The notes below the pieces were generated by a model that saw nothing but the letters and a program-made list of their open reading frames with translations, was not told the DNA's origin and ran no database searches. A DNA stretch of 64,000 bases, from assembly GCA_016793775.1 (NCBI GenBank), contig JAEULK010000043.1:186001-250000 (forward strand). Reading direction: 5' to 3'. The stretch comes from Sphingopyxis sp. (lineage in GTDB: Bacteria; Pseudomonadota; Alphaproteobacteria; Sphingomonadales; Sphingomonadaceae). The position numbers and the translations under genes are program-made. Shown here one piece after another: positions 45,097-53,518 of this stretch. How positions within the stretch are numbered: position 1 is the stretch's first letter; each line of letters begins with the position of its first letter.

Positions 45097-45863
45097 TGGC
45101 CGACGAGAAGGATGTGGGACTGGGACTCGACGACGAAGATCGGCTGCCCTGGCTCGAGGCCGCCGACGATTATGAGGATGACGGAGAGGTGTCGCCGACC
45201 CGGCTGCTCGTCATGGTACTCGGCGGACTGGTGCTGATCGGCGCGGTGCTGGGCGGCCTGTGGTGGATCCAGAATGGCGGTGCGCGCGGGCAGGGCGAAC
45301 TGATCGTCGCGCAGAAGGGCGACTACAAGGTCGCGCCCAAGAATGACGCCGCCAAGACCTTCGACGGCGAAGGCGATGCCAGCTTCGCCGCCAGCGAGGG
45401 CGCCGAACCGTCGGGCAAGGTCGATGCGTCGCGTATGCCCGAGGAACCCGCCGCCACTCCCGCCGAGCGCGAAGCCGCCGCCAAGGCCGCGAAAAAGGCC
45501 GAAGCCGACAAGGCCGCCGCGGTGAAGGCCGAAGCCGCGCGCCTCGCCGCCGACAAGGGCAACGGCAAACCCGCCGCCACCTCGGTCAAGACCGCCGAAC
45601 CCGCCAAACCCGTCCCGGCACCATCTGGATCGGCGATGATCCAGCTCGGTGCGTTCAGCAGCGAGGATGCTGCCGCGAAAGCGTGGACCAACCTGACCAA
45701 GCGCTTCGCCTATCTGTCGGCGCTGACCAAATCGGTGTCGCCGGCGACGGTCGATAGCGGCAAGGTCTATCGCCTGCGGGCGGTCGCGGGCACGGCGGCC
45801 AATGCGCGGAGCCTTTGCGGAAAATTGCGCGTCGCGGGTGAAAATTGCGTCGTCGTTCGCTGA
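45096..45863 (+). CDS. SPOR-domain membrane protein
   Basis: 255-aa bitopic protein. Acidic cytoplasmic N-terminus (DDEDRLPWLEAADDYEDDGE), one membrane helix (LLVMVLGGLVLIGAVLGGLW), a Lys/Ala-rich periplasmic linker (AAAKAAKKAEADKAAAVKAE) and a C-terminal SPOR domain (GSAMIQLGAFSSEDAAAKAW ... YRLRAVAG). SPOR domains bind denuded septal glycan, so a role in division is inferred. Placement between argS and nagZ is typical of Alphaproteobacteria. Confidence 0.92.
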   Translation: MADEKDVGLGLDDEDRLPWLEAADDYEDDGEVSPTRLLVMVLGGLVLIGAVLGGLWWIQNGGARGQGELIVAQKGDYKVAPKNDAAKTFDGEGDASFAASEGAEPSGKVDASRMPEEPAATPAEREAAAKAAKKAEADKAAAVKAEAARLAADKGNGKPAATSVKTAEPAKPVPAPSGSAMIQLGAFSSEDAAAKAWTNLTKRFAYLSALTKSVSPATVDSGKVYRLRAVAGTAANARSLCGKLRVAGENCVVVR

Positions 45864-45958
45864 TTCGGCCCGTTTGGCCGCAGCAGACTTTGGTTGTTTA
45901 CCTATGCTGTGTCATGCACGGGCATGAGGGGGTGCCGACCGATGGAGGTTGACGCACG

Positions 45959-46966
45959 ATGATACCCGCGATCTTTGGCCTGTCGGGCCGCAGGCTGACT
46001 GACGACGAGCGCGCCTTCTTTCGCGACAGCGATCCAGCGGGCTATATCTTGTTCGGTCGCAATATCGAGAATCGCGAGCAATTGCGGCGGCTTACCGATG
46101 AACTGCGCGATCTCGACGGGCGCGCGAACCTGCCGATCCTGATCGACCAGGAGGGCGGCCGGGTTGCACGTATGAAATCCCCGGAGTGGCCCGACTTCCC
46201 CAGCGGCGCGGCATTCGACGCGCTGTACGAACGCGCGCCGGCCAGCGCGATCGAGGCGGCTCGATTGAACGCGATGGCACTCGCGTCGATGCTGTCCGAA
46301 GTCGGCATCACTGTCGATTGCCTGCCGCTGCTCGACGTCCGCCAGCCCGGTGCCAGCGACGTCATCGGCGACCGCGCGCTCGGCAGCGAGCCGATGCGCG
46401 TGGCGGCGCTCGGTCGCGCAATCCTCAGCGGGCTGCAGGACGGCGGCGTCGTCGGCATCGTCAAACATATCCCCGGCCATGGCCGTGCCCTGCTCGATTC
46501 GCACAAGGAATTGCCCGTCGTCACCGCGCTTGATCGCGATTTGCAGAGCGACTTGGCGCCCTTTGCAGCGCTGCGCGACGCGGCGATGGCGATGACCTGT
46601 CACGTCGTATTCACCGCCTGGGACCCAGATCGGCCCGCGACGATGTCGCCGCTGATCATCGACAGCGTGATCCGCCAGCGCATCGGATTTCATGGCCTGT
46701 TGATGAGCGACGACCTTGATATGGAGGCCTTGTCGGGCGACGTTCCTTCGCGCGCCGTCGCGGCGATCGGGGCTGGCTGCGACATAGCGCTCAACTGCTG
46801 GGGCAAGATGGACGACATGATCGGTATCGCCAACGGCCTCGACCCGATCAGTATCGTCTCGCGCGCACGGCTTGAAGGCGCGATGGACCGGATCGAGGGA
46901 ACGCACGACGAACGCCAGTTCGCGATGCTCGTCGATCAGCGCGACGCGCTGCTGGCGCTGGCGTGA
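45959..46966 (+). CDS. nagZ: Beta-N-acetylhexosaminidase NagZ
   Basis: Cytoplasmic GH3 enzyme removing GlcNAc from anhydromuropeptides in peptidoglycan recycling, 335 aa. PILIDQEGGRVARMKSPEWP and GIVKHIPGHGRALLDSHKEL (the KH(F/I)PGHG-x4-DSH motif with the catalytic His) are diagnostic; GLLMSDDLDMEALSG carries the catalytic Asp nucleophile. ATGGAGG lies just upstream. Confidence 0.96.
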   Translation: MIPAIFGLSGRRLTDDERAFFRDSDPAGYILFGRNIENREQLRRLTDELRDLDGRANLPILIDQEGGRVARMKSPEWPDFPSGAAFDALYERAPASAIEAARLNAMALASMLSEVGITVDCLPLLDVRQPGASDVIGDRALGSEPMRVAALGRAILSGLQDGGVVGIVKHIPGHGRALLDSHKELPVVTALDRDLQSDLAPFAALRDAAMAMTCHVVFTAWDPDRPATMSPLIIDSVIRQRIGFHGLLMSDDLDMEALSGDVPSRAVAAIGAGCDIALNCWGKMDDMIGIANGLDPISIVSRARLEGAMDRIEGTHDERQFAMLVDQRDALLALA

Positions 46967-46984
46967 CGGGGGCCTGATCCGCCG

Positions 46985-47770
46985 ATGGAGGAATTGCCGC
47001 TCGATTTCGACGTGGCGCCTGCGGCGGCGGAGCGCGAGGATGCGCTCCAGCTGTCGCTCGACAGCTGGGAAGGGCCGCTCGACCTGTTGCTGACGCTCGC
47101 GCGCGGGCAGAAGGTCGATCTGCGGCAGATTTCGATCCTCCAACTGGTCGAGCAATATCTGACCTTCATCAGCGAAATGCGCGCGAAGCTTGAGGTCGCG
47201 GCCGATTATCTGGTGATGGCGGCGTGGCTCGCCTACCTCAAATCGGCGCTGCTGCTGCCCAAGAATCCACTCGAGGACCCATCGCCCGACGAGTTGGCGC
47301 TCCGCCTGCAACTGCGGCTCCAGCGGCTCGCCGCGATGCGCGAAGCCGCGGCGCGGTTGCTGGCGCGCGACCGGGTCGGCCGCGACGTTTTCCTGCGCGC
47401 CAGGCCCGAGGGCCTGCACGACGTGCGGCTGCGGCGCTGGGATGCCAGCCTCTATGACCTGCTCGCCGCCTATGGCCAGGTGAAGCTGCGCACCGAACCC
47501 GTTGTCCATATGGTCTCGCGGCGTCCCGTGATCACGCTCGACGCGGCGCTTCACCATCTCGAACGGCTGATCGGGATCAGGCTCGACTGGGCCGAACTCG
47601 CCGATTTCCTGCCTTCCGACTATGACGGCCCCTTGCGCCGCTCGGCGATCGCGTCCAGTTTTGTCGCCGCGCTCGAACTGGCGCGACAAGGCCGCGTCGA
47701 CCTGAAGCAGGACGGCGCTTTCGAACCGCTGTATCTGAGGGCCGCACATATGGGACAGCAAGGGGCATGA
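46985..47770 (+). CDS. scpA: Segregation and condensation protein A
   Basis: Kleisin subunit of the SMC-ScpAB condensin, 261 aa. LSLDSWEGPLDLLLTLARGQ and KVDLRQISILQLVEQYL are the conserved N-terminal SMC-binding block, with DYLVMAAWLAYLKSALLLPK following. The C-terminal winged helix is present. The stop overlaps scpB as ATGA. Confidence 0.96.
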   Translation: MEELPLDFDVAPAAAEREDALQLSLDSWEGPLDLLLTLARGQKVDLRQISILQLVEQYLTFISEMRAKLEVAADYLVMAAWLAYLKSALLLPKNPLEDPSPDELALRLQLRLQRLAAMREAAARLLARDRVGRDVFLRARPEGLHDVRLRRWDASLYDLLAAYGQVKLRTEPVVHMVSRRPVITLDAALHHLERLIGIRLDWAELADFLPSDYDGPLRRSAIASSFVAALELARQGRVDLKQDGAFEPLYLRAAHMGQQGA

Positions 47771-48360
47771 TCGACGACCGCGAACGCGCGATAGAGGCGA
47801 TGCTGTTCGCCAGCGACGAGCCGCTCGACGCACGCCAGGTCGCGGCGCGCTTTGCAGAGGAAGTTCCGGTCGCCGAGATCAAGGCGATCATTCAGGCGAT
47901 CGCCGCGCGCCACGCGGGCAGCGGCATCGAACTCGTCGAACGCGGCGGCCACTGGCATTTCCAGACCCCCGCCGACTTGGCGCATCTGCTGCGCCGCGAA
48001 CGTGACGATCCGCGCAAATTGTCGCGCGCCGCGTCCGAAGTGCTGGCGATCGTCGCTTATCACGAACCCGTCAGCCGCGCCGAGATCGAGGCGATCCGCG
48101 GCGTACAGACATCGAAGGGCACGCTCGACGTGCTGATGGAGGCCGAATGGATCGCACCCGCCGGCCGGCGCGAGGTTCCGGGACGTCCGCTGATCTACAA
48201 GACCACTGACGCATTTTTGCAGCATTTTGGACTTGGCAGCCGCAAGAATTTGCCGGGTATCGAGGATCTGCGTGCCGCGGGCCTGCTCGATCCGGTCGAT
48301 CTCGCTTTCGAAGAAGCGATGGGTGAGCTGGACCTAGTAAAAGACGGCGAAGACGCCTAA
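47767..48360 (+). CDS. scpB: Segregation and condensation protein B
   Basis: Kleisin-binding ScpB with two winged-helix domains, 197 aa: [20 protein letters not shown] at the start and the conserved [38 protein letters not shown] toward the end. Translationally coupled to scpA. Confidence 0.96.
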   Translation: MIDDRERAIEAMLFASDEPLDARQVAARFAEEVPVAEIKAIIQAIAARHAGSGIELVERGGHWHFQTPADLAHLLRRERDDPRKLSRAASEVLAIVAYHEPVSRAEIEAIRGVQTSKGTLDVLMEAEWIAPAGRREVPGRPLIYKTTDAFLQHFGLGSRKNLPGIEDLRAAGLLDPVDLAFEEAMGELDLVKDGEDA

Positions 48361-48404
48361 TTAGACACGGAACAAACGCCTCTCGGGGCCAAAGGAGAAT
48401 TCTC

Positions 48405-48635
48405 ATGGGCGGTTTCAGCCTGGTTCACTGGCTCATCCTGGGCGTCGTCGTCCTGCTGCTTTTCGGCAAGGGCCGTTTCTCGGACATGATGGGCGACGTC
48501 GCCAAGGGGCTGAAAAGCTTCAAGAAGGGCATGGCCGACGACGACGCGCTGCCCCCCGTGAAGCATCTTGAAGGCCAGCGCGCGCCCGATCCGACGCCGA
48601 TGGCGACGCCGACCAACGAGCAGGACAAGCTCTGA
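48405..48635 (+). CDS. tatA: Tat translocase subunit TatA
   Basis: 76-aa pore-forming Tat component: short N-terminal membrane helix ([20 protein letters not shown]) with the FGKGR hinge, an amphipathic helix ([16 protein letters not shown]) and an acidic tail. AAAGGAG lies upstream. First of tatA-tatB-tatC, the system needed for the Tat-type signals carried by PhoD and the SDR in this window. Confidence 0.97.
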   Translation: MGGFSLVHWLILGVVVLLLFGKGRFSDMMGDVAKGLKSFKKGMADDDALPPVKHLEGQRAPDPTPMATPTNEQDKL

Positions 48636-48668
48636 TCGCCGCACGGCGGCGGAGGGGGCGCTAAATTC

Positions 48669-49055
48669 ATGTTCGACGTCGCACCCACCGAGTTGATGCT
48701 CGTCGTGGTGGTGGCCCTTGTGGTCATCGGCCCCAAGGACTTGCCCAAGGCGATGCGTTTTGTCGGCAAATGGGTCGGCAAGGCGCGCGGGATGGCGCGG
48801 CATTTTCGTTCGGGGCTCGACACGATGATGCGAGAGGCCGAACTTGAGGAGCTCGAGAAAAAATGGCGTGAGCAGAATGAGGCGATCATGCGCGAATTTC
48901 CACGCGCCGACGGCGCTGACGCGCCGCCGATGATCCCCGCGACGAGCGTGCCGCCCGAGCCATCGGCCGGGGAGGCCGACCAGCAGGCAGCCGCTACGGC
49001 GCCGGCGACGCCTGAAACTCATGTCGTGCCGCCCAAGGATGGGCCGTTGCCATGA
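48669..49055 (+). CDS. tatB: Tat translocase subunit TatB
   Basis: 128 aa. N-terminal helix FDVAPTELMLVVVVALVVIG with the PKDLPKAMR hinge, an amphipathic helix (ELEELEKKWREQNEAIMREF) and a Pro/Ala-rich C-terminal tail. Forms the receptor with TatC; the stop overlaps tatC as ATGA. Confidence 0.96.
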   Translation: MFDVAPTELMLVVVVALVVIGPKDLPKAMRFVGKWVGKARGMARHFRSGLDTMMREAELEELEKKWREQNEAIMREFPRADGADAPPMIPATSVPPEPSAGEADQQAAATAPATPETHVVPPKDGPLP

Positions 49056-49858
49056 GCGTCGAAGGACCGGTGACGGCAGACGAGGAAGGCGCCGGCGGCA
49101 AGATGCCGTTGCTCGACCATCTGGTCGAATTGCGCACGCGGTTGCTCAAGTCGCTCCTCGCGATCGGCATCGCCTTTGGTGTCTGCCTCTATTTCGCGCG
49201 GCCGATCTTCGCGGTCCTCGTCCAGCCGCTGGTACGCGCGGGGCAAGGCAAGCTTGTTTATACGCAGCTTTTCGAGGCGTTTTTCGTCGAGGTGAAGGTG
49301 GCGCTGTTTGCGGCGATGATGATCGCTTTTCCGGTCATCGCGAACCAGCTGTGGAAATTCGTCGCGCCGGGCCTCTATCGCCAGGAAAAGCGCGCACTGT
49401 TGCCGTTCCTCTTCGCGACCCCCGTCCTGTTCGCGGTCGGCGCCTGTTTCGCCTATTTCATCACTATTCCGCTGGCGCTCAAATTCCTGCTCGGCTTCCA
49501 GGGGAATGTCGGCGGGGTGACGCAGGAGGCGTTGCCTTCGGTCGGCAATTACCTGAGTTTCATTATGCAGTTCGTGATGGCGTTTGGCATCGCTTTCCTG
49601 CTGCCGATCTTGCTGATGCTGCTCGAACGGTCGGGCATCGTCACTCGTCAGCAGCTGGTGTCGGCGCGGCGCTATATGATCGTCGCGGCGTTTGCGATCG
49701 CCGCGGTCGCGACGCCGCCCGACATCCTCAGTCAGTTCCTGCTCGCGGTACCGCTGATCCTGCTTTACGAAATCTCTATCTTCGCGATCTGGTTTACCCA
49801 GCGCCGACGCAAGACAGGCGCCGAAACGGCGCCTGTCGAACCTCTCGAAGAGGTTTAG
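49052..49858 (+). CDS. tatC: Tat translocase subunit TatC
   Basis: 268-aa six-helix receptor for twin-arginine signals. MPLLDHLVELRTRLLKSLLA is the conserved cytoplasmic start; FVAPGLYRQEKRALLPFLFA, FIMQFVMAFGIAFLLPILLM and AAVATPPDILSQFLLAVPLI are family blocks. The 3' end of the gene also forms two nested hairpins (49813-49856). Confidence 0.97.
   Translation: MSVEGPVTADEEGAGGKMPLLDHLVELRTRLLKSLLAIGIAFGVCLYFARPIFAVLVQPLVRAGQGKLVYTQLFEAFFVEVKVALFAAMMIAFPVIANQLWKFVAPGLYRQEKRALLPFLFATPVLFAVGACFAYFITIPLALKFLLGFQGNVGGVTQEALPSVGNYLSFIMQFVMAFGIAFLLPILLMLLERSGIVTRQQLVSARRYMIVAAFAIAAVATPPDILSQFLLAVPLILLYEISIFAIWFTQRRRKTGAETAPVEPLEEV
49813..49856 (+). other. Hairpins inside the tatC 3' end
   Basis: GACAGGCGCCG-AAA-CGGCGCCTGTC (49813-49837) is a perfect 11-bp stem with a 3-nt loop, followed directly by AACCTC/GAGGTTT (49839-49856). 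Both lie within the last codons of tatC (residues TGAETAPVEPLEEV). They may end the tatABC transcript within the coding region. Confidence 0.55.
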
Positions 49859-49879
49859 GGTAAGCGGGGGAGTCCCAGG

Positions 49880-50008
49880 TCAGTCGATGGCGTCCTCGCC
49901 AGCTTTCCCGACCGATTCGATATCGCGGCCAGCACCTTTGACGGTATTGCAGCCAGCGACCAGAAAGCTTGCCATCAACGCCAGAATGATTGCGCGAAAA
50001 CTCGTCAT
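49880..50008 (-). CDS. Entericidin A/B-family lipoprotein
   Basis: 42-aa small lipoprotein: SFRAIILALMASFLVAGC with lipobox VAGC, then NTVKGAGRDIESVGKAGEDA, the entericidin core. AGGTGAGAG precedes the start at 50008; the longer frame is not family-like. Convergent with tatC. The 219-bp gap to mgtE is unusually AT-rich near 50150-50200 and shows no other gene. Confidence 0.9.
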   Translation of the reverse strand: MTSFRAIILALMASFLVAGCNTVKGAGRDIESVGKAGEDAID

Positions 50009-50227
50009 GTCTCTCACCTTTTTTTGGGGGGATGCACAATGGCCCGGCACGCTTCGAGGGGGGGGAGGGAATACGCGCCGGGCCAATGTTGCTGAGCAGC
50101 GCTGCGGGGGGGCGATGACCGCTGCTCGAATAGGAAACGTACCAATCTGAAAAGAAGTTCCCGAAAAAAATGCAGGAGATGAAATTTTTTTCGATTCATT
50201 TGAATCACTTGCGATTCCAGCGCCTTG

Positions 50228-51652
50228 TCAGCCCAATGTCGTGAGCCCGCTGAGCACGGCGAGGCCCAGAAAAGCCAGGAAGCCCATGGAATCGGTCGTC
50301 ATCGTGACGAAAACCGAACTTGCGACCGCCGGATCCTGATCGAGCCGGTCGAGCAGCAGCGGGATGGCAACCCCCGCGACACCGGCGACGAAGATGTTGA
50401 CGATCATCGCCGCGGCGATGACCCCGCCGAGCTCGGGGTTGCCGAACCACAGCGCCGTTGCGGTCCCCGCGATCAGCGCAATGGTGCCGCCGTTGAGAAG
50501 CGCGATCTTCATTTCGCGGAACACCGCACGCCAGCTGTTCGAATCGGTGAGCTGGTTCATCGCCAGCGCGCGGACCGTCACCGCCAGCGTCTGCGTTCCC
50601 GCATTGCCGCCGACCCCCGCGACGATCGGCATCAGTGCGGCGAGCGCGACCATCTGCTCGATCGCACCGCCGAAAAAACCGACGATCGACGAGGCGACGA
50701 GCGCGGTGCCGAGGTTTGCGACCAGCCAGCGGACGCGGGCGTTATAGGTTTCGCGGATCGGTTCGTTGATGTCGCCGTCGCCGGCGCCCGACAGGCGCAG
50801 GATATCCTCGCCCGCCTCTTCCTGGATGATATGGACGACGTCATCGACCGTGATCATCCCGACCAGCCGCCCCGCGCGATCGACCACCGCGGCCGAAATC
50901 AGCGCATATTTCTGAAAACGCAGCGCGACCTCTTCCTGGTCCATATCGACCGGAATCAGCGTCTGTTCGCGCTTCATTACGTCGCCGATCGCGATGTCGC
51001 GAGGCGTACGCAGGATCCAGCTCAATTGGCAGGTGCCAACGGGCCGGTGCTTCGGGTCGACGACGAAGATTTCCCAGAAATCGCTTGTCAGGTCGGTGTC
51101 CTCGCGCAGCCGGTCGATGACGTCGCCGACGGTGACATGTTCGGGCACTGCGACGAACTCGCGCTGCATCAGGCGGCCGGCGGTTTCCTCAGGAAAGGAG
51201 AGCGCGTCCTCGATCGCGGCGCGATCCTCGGGCTCCATCGCCTCGAGCACCGCTTGCTGCTCGTCCTCCTCCATGTCCTCGATAATCGCGACGGCATCGT
51301 CGGTATCGAGTTCGGCAGCGAGTTCGGCGACTTGCTCGGGGGCGAGCAGATCGATCAGTTCCTCGCGCACATAATCGTTCATTTCCGCGAGCACATCGGC
51401 GGAAAGCAGGTCGCCAATGACCGCAGCGAGCATCGGACGCTCGTCGGCGCGTGCGAGTTCGAACAGGTCGGCGATGTCCGCGGGGTGCAGGCGGCCGATG
51501 CGTTCGCGCGCGGCTTCGGCCTCGCCCGATTCGGCAAGATCAATGACGTCGCGAACGAATTCGGGCTTCAGCCGGTCGTCCTCGTCGAGTTCGGTTTCGG
51601 GGGCTTCGACCAGCACGTCGCCGGGCGGCAGGGAATCTTCGCGGTTGTCCAT
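50228..51652 (-). CDS. mgtE: Magnesium transporter MgtE
   Basis: 474-aa Mg2+ channel. The cytoplasmic N domain (LHPADIADLFELARADERPM, LDTDDAVAIIEDMEEDEQQA) is very acidic. Two CBS domains follow (FVAVPEHVTVGDVIDRLRED, LIPVDMDQEEVALRFQKYAL), then five membrane helices with the pore segment GVGGNAGTQTLAVTVRALA and TTDSMGFLAFLGLAV. GGGAGG lies upstream of 51652. Confidence 0.96.
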   Translation of the reverse strand: MDNREDSLPPGDVLVEAPETELDEDDRLKPEFVRDVIDLAESGEAEAARERIGRLHPADIADLFELARADERPMLAAVIGDLLSADVLAEMNDYVREELIDLLAPEQVAELAAELDTDDAVAIIEDMEEDEQQAVLEAMEPEDRAAIEDALSFPEETAGRLMQREFVAVPEHVTVGDVIDRLREDTDLTSDFWEIFVVDPKHRPVGTCQLSWILRTPRDIAIGDVMKREQTLIPVDMDQEEVALRFQKYALISAAVVDRAGRLVGMITVDDVVHIIQEEAGEDILRLSGAGDGDINEPIRETYNARVRWLVANLGTALVASSIVGFFGGAIEQMVALAALMPIVAGVGGNAGTQTLAVTVRALAMNQLTDSNSWRAVFREMKIALLNGGTIALIAGTATALWFGNPELGGVIAAAMIVNIFVAGVAGVAIPLLLDRLDQDPAVASSVFVTMTTDSMGFLAFLGLAVLSGLTTLG

Positions 51653-51806
51653 CGCGCGGTCCTCCCTGGCTGTGCGGTGTCTCTGCCTCCCCCTAAGCCC
51701 GCGCCTGCGATAAGGCAACGGCAGGCGGGCGGGCGGCGCAATTTCTGCGTGGCATTAAGGCGCCGCGCGGCTATGGGACCGCCAATCCCTTTTCCAGGAG
51801 TTTTTC

Positions 51807-52259
51807 ATGACCGAGCAGACCCTCACCCTGTCGCTGTCGACCGGCGACGTCGTCATACGCTTGCGCCCCGACCTCGCGCCGCTGCACGTCGAGCGCATCA
51901 CGACGCTGGCCAAAGAAGGTTTCTATGATGGCGTGGTGTTCCACCGCGTGATCCCCGGCTTCATGGCGCAGGGCGGCGATCCGACGGGCACCGGCATGGG
52001 CGGGAGCAAGCTTCCCGACCTGCCGCAGGAATTCAACGCCGAACCGCATGTCCGCGGCGTGTGCTCGATGGCGCGCTCGCAGAATCCGAACAGCGCGAAC
52101 AGCCAGTTCTTCATCTGCTTCGACGACGCGCGCTTCCTCGACAAGCAGTACACCGTGTGGGGCGAAGTGATCGAAGGCATGGAAAATGTCGACGCGCTGC
52201 CCAAGGGCGAGCCGCCGCGCGAACCCGGCCAGATCGTCAAGGCGACCGTCAGCGAATAG
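51807..52259 (+). CDS. Cyclophilin-type peptidyl-prolyl isomerase
   Basis: 150-aa cytoplasmic cyclophilin (no signal peptide). FHRVIPGFMAQGGDPTGTGM holds the catalytic Arg region, SMARSQNPNSANSQFFIC the substrate groove and FLDKQYTVWGEVIEGMENVD the closing strand. Accelerates proline isomerisation during folding. CAGGAG lies upstream; an intrinsic terminator follows immediately. Confidence 0.96.
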   Translation: MTEQTLTLSLSTGDVVIRLRPDLAPLHVERITTLAKEGFYDGVVFHRVIPGFMAQGGDPTGTGMGGSKLPDLPQEFNAEPHVRGVCSMARSQNPNSANSQFFICFDDARFLDKQYTVWGEVIEGMENVDALPKGEPPREPGQIVKATVSE

Positions 52260-52263
52260 AAGA

Positions 52264-52290
52264 AAATCCCCGCTTCGGCGGGGATTTTTT
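52264..52290. terminator. Intrinsic terminator with TTCG tetraloop
   Basis: AAATCCCCGC-TTCG-GCGGGGATTT followed by TTT: a 10-bp perfect stem with an extra-stable tetraloop and T-run, 5 bp after the cyclophilin stop. On the minus strand the A-rich side gives a T-run too, so it can serve the convergent nitronate monooxygenase gene. Confidence 0.92.
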
Positions 52291-53414
52291 CAGTCGCCGA
52301 TAAAGCCGTTCAGCCGTTCGCAGGCGGCGATCCAGTCGGTCTTGAATTCCTGCACGACCTGACCGGCGCCCATCGCCTCGTTCATAAGGCCGACGCCCTG
52401 GCCGACCCAATAGGTCGCGAGCGCCTTCGCACCTTCATGGCCGCCTTCGGCCAGTTTATCGACCTTGCGGAGCGCGGGTTCGCTGACCAGCGACTGGAGC
52501 GGCATCGGCAGGGGCTTGGGCGCGCCGTCGGCTTCCCAGGCGTCGGTCCAGGGCGACCGCAGTTGGCGCGAGGGTTTGCCGGTGCGGCTCTTCGACCGGA
52601 CGGTGTCGCGCGACGAGGCGGCGAGCATCTTTTCCTTCACCACCGGATTGGTCTCGGCCTCGGCGGTGGTCAGCCAGACCGACCCGGTCCAGGCGCCGTG
52701 GGCGCCCATCGCCATCGCGGCGGCCATCTGGCGCCCGGTGACGATGCCGCCCGCGGCGAGGATCGGCGTGTTGGCGCCCACGGCTTCGACTGCGGCGGCG
52801 ACTTCGGGGACGAGCACCATCGTCGCGACTTCGCCGCAATGGCCGCCCGCCTCGCCGCCCGCGACGACGAGGATATCGACCCCGGCGCGGACCTGCGCGA
52901 GCGCATGGTCGCGGGTGCCGACGAGCGCGGCGACGGGGACGTTGTTGCGCTTGCCGAGTTCGAGCATCAGCGGCGGCGGCACGCCGAGCGCGTTGGCGAT
53001 CAGGCCGATCGGATGGCGGAAGGCGACTTCGAGCAGCGCGGCGGCGCCGGCGTCGCTCATATTGTCGCCGAGGCTGCTGCTGGCGCCGCCGACGCTGCCC
53101 GCGTCGACGCCATGCTTTTCGAGGAGATCGGCAACGAAGGCCTTATGCTCGTCGGGGATCGCGGGGCGCGCGGATTTTTCCTCGCCCTTGCCGGCAAAGC
53201 TGTTGGGGACGATCAGGTCGACGCCATAGGGTTTGCCGCCGATATGGTCGTCGATCCACGCCAGTTCTTCCTCGAGCCGCTCGGGGGGAATTCCGGCGGC
53301 GCCGAAGACGCCCATGCCGCCGGCTTTCGAGACCGCGACGACGACGTCGCGGCAGTGCGAAAAGGCGAGCAGGGGGAATTCGATGCCGAGCATCGCGCAA
53401 ATGGGGGACAGCAT
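52290..53414 (-). CDS. Nitronate monooxygenase/2-nitropropane dioxygenase family protein
   Basis: 374-aa FMN TIM-barrel protein. CAMLGIEFPLLAFSHCRDVV, SKAGGMGVFGAAGIPPERLE, IVVAGGEAGGH-type LVVAGGEAGGHCGEVATMVL and PILAAGGIVTGRQMAAAMAM bind FMN. Members oxidise nitronates or act as flavin-dependent reductases; the substrate is unknown. Converges with the cyclophilin gene; upstream DNA contains a MerR/LiuR-like operator. Confidence 0.88.
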   Translation of the reverse strand: MLSPICAMLGIEFPLLAFSHCRDVVVAVSKAGGMGVFGAAGIPPERLEEELAWIDDHIGGKPYGVDLIVPNSFAGKGEEKSARPAIPDEHKAFVADLLEKHGVDAGSVGGASSSLGDNMSDAGAAALLEVAFRHPIGLIANALGVPPPLMLELGKRNNVPVAALVGTRDHALAQVRAGVDILVVAGGEAGGHCGEVATMVLVPEVAAAVEAVGANTPILAAGGIVTGRQMAAAMAMGAHGAWTGSVWLTTAEAETNPVVKEKMLAASSRDTVRSKSRTGKPSRQLRSPWTDAWEADGAPKPLPMPLQSLVSEPALRKVDKLAEGGHEGAKALATYWVGQGVGLMNEAMGAGQVVQEFKTDWIAACERLNGFIGD

Positions 53415-53465
53415 GGACCTCTCCGGATGTTGGCTAAGTTGCCGCGGAGCGTCATGTCAGCGTTA

Positions 53466-53482
53466 GTTTACGTAAACGTCAA
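53466..53482 (-). promoter_or_regulatory. LiuR-like MerR operator upstream of the nitronate monooxygenase
   Basis: GTTTACGTAAAC (53466-53477) is a perfect 12-bp palindrome that overlaps TTGACG on the minus strand (53482-53477), as in a MerR-activated promoter. The pattern resembles published LiuR sites (ACGTTTACGTAAA-like) of branched-chain amino-acid catabolism genes. It lies about 55 bp upstream of the nitronate monooxygenase start and 40 bp upstream of nadC. Inferred from pattern only. Confidence 0.5.
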
Positions 53483-53518
53483 GTTGATTTGCGTGGGCAG
53501 CCCATTATCGCGGGCGGC

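Noticed and set aside
50169-50243. 24-codon AT-rich open frame between the entericidin gene and mgtE
   Set aside because: No ribosome site, no motif, and it runs into the 3' end of mgtE; the patch is better seen as AT-rich intergenic DNA.
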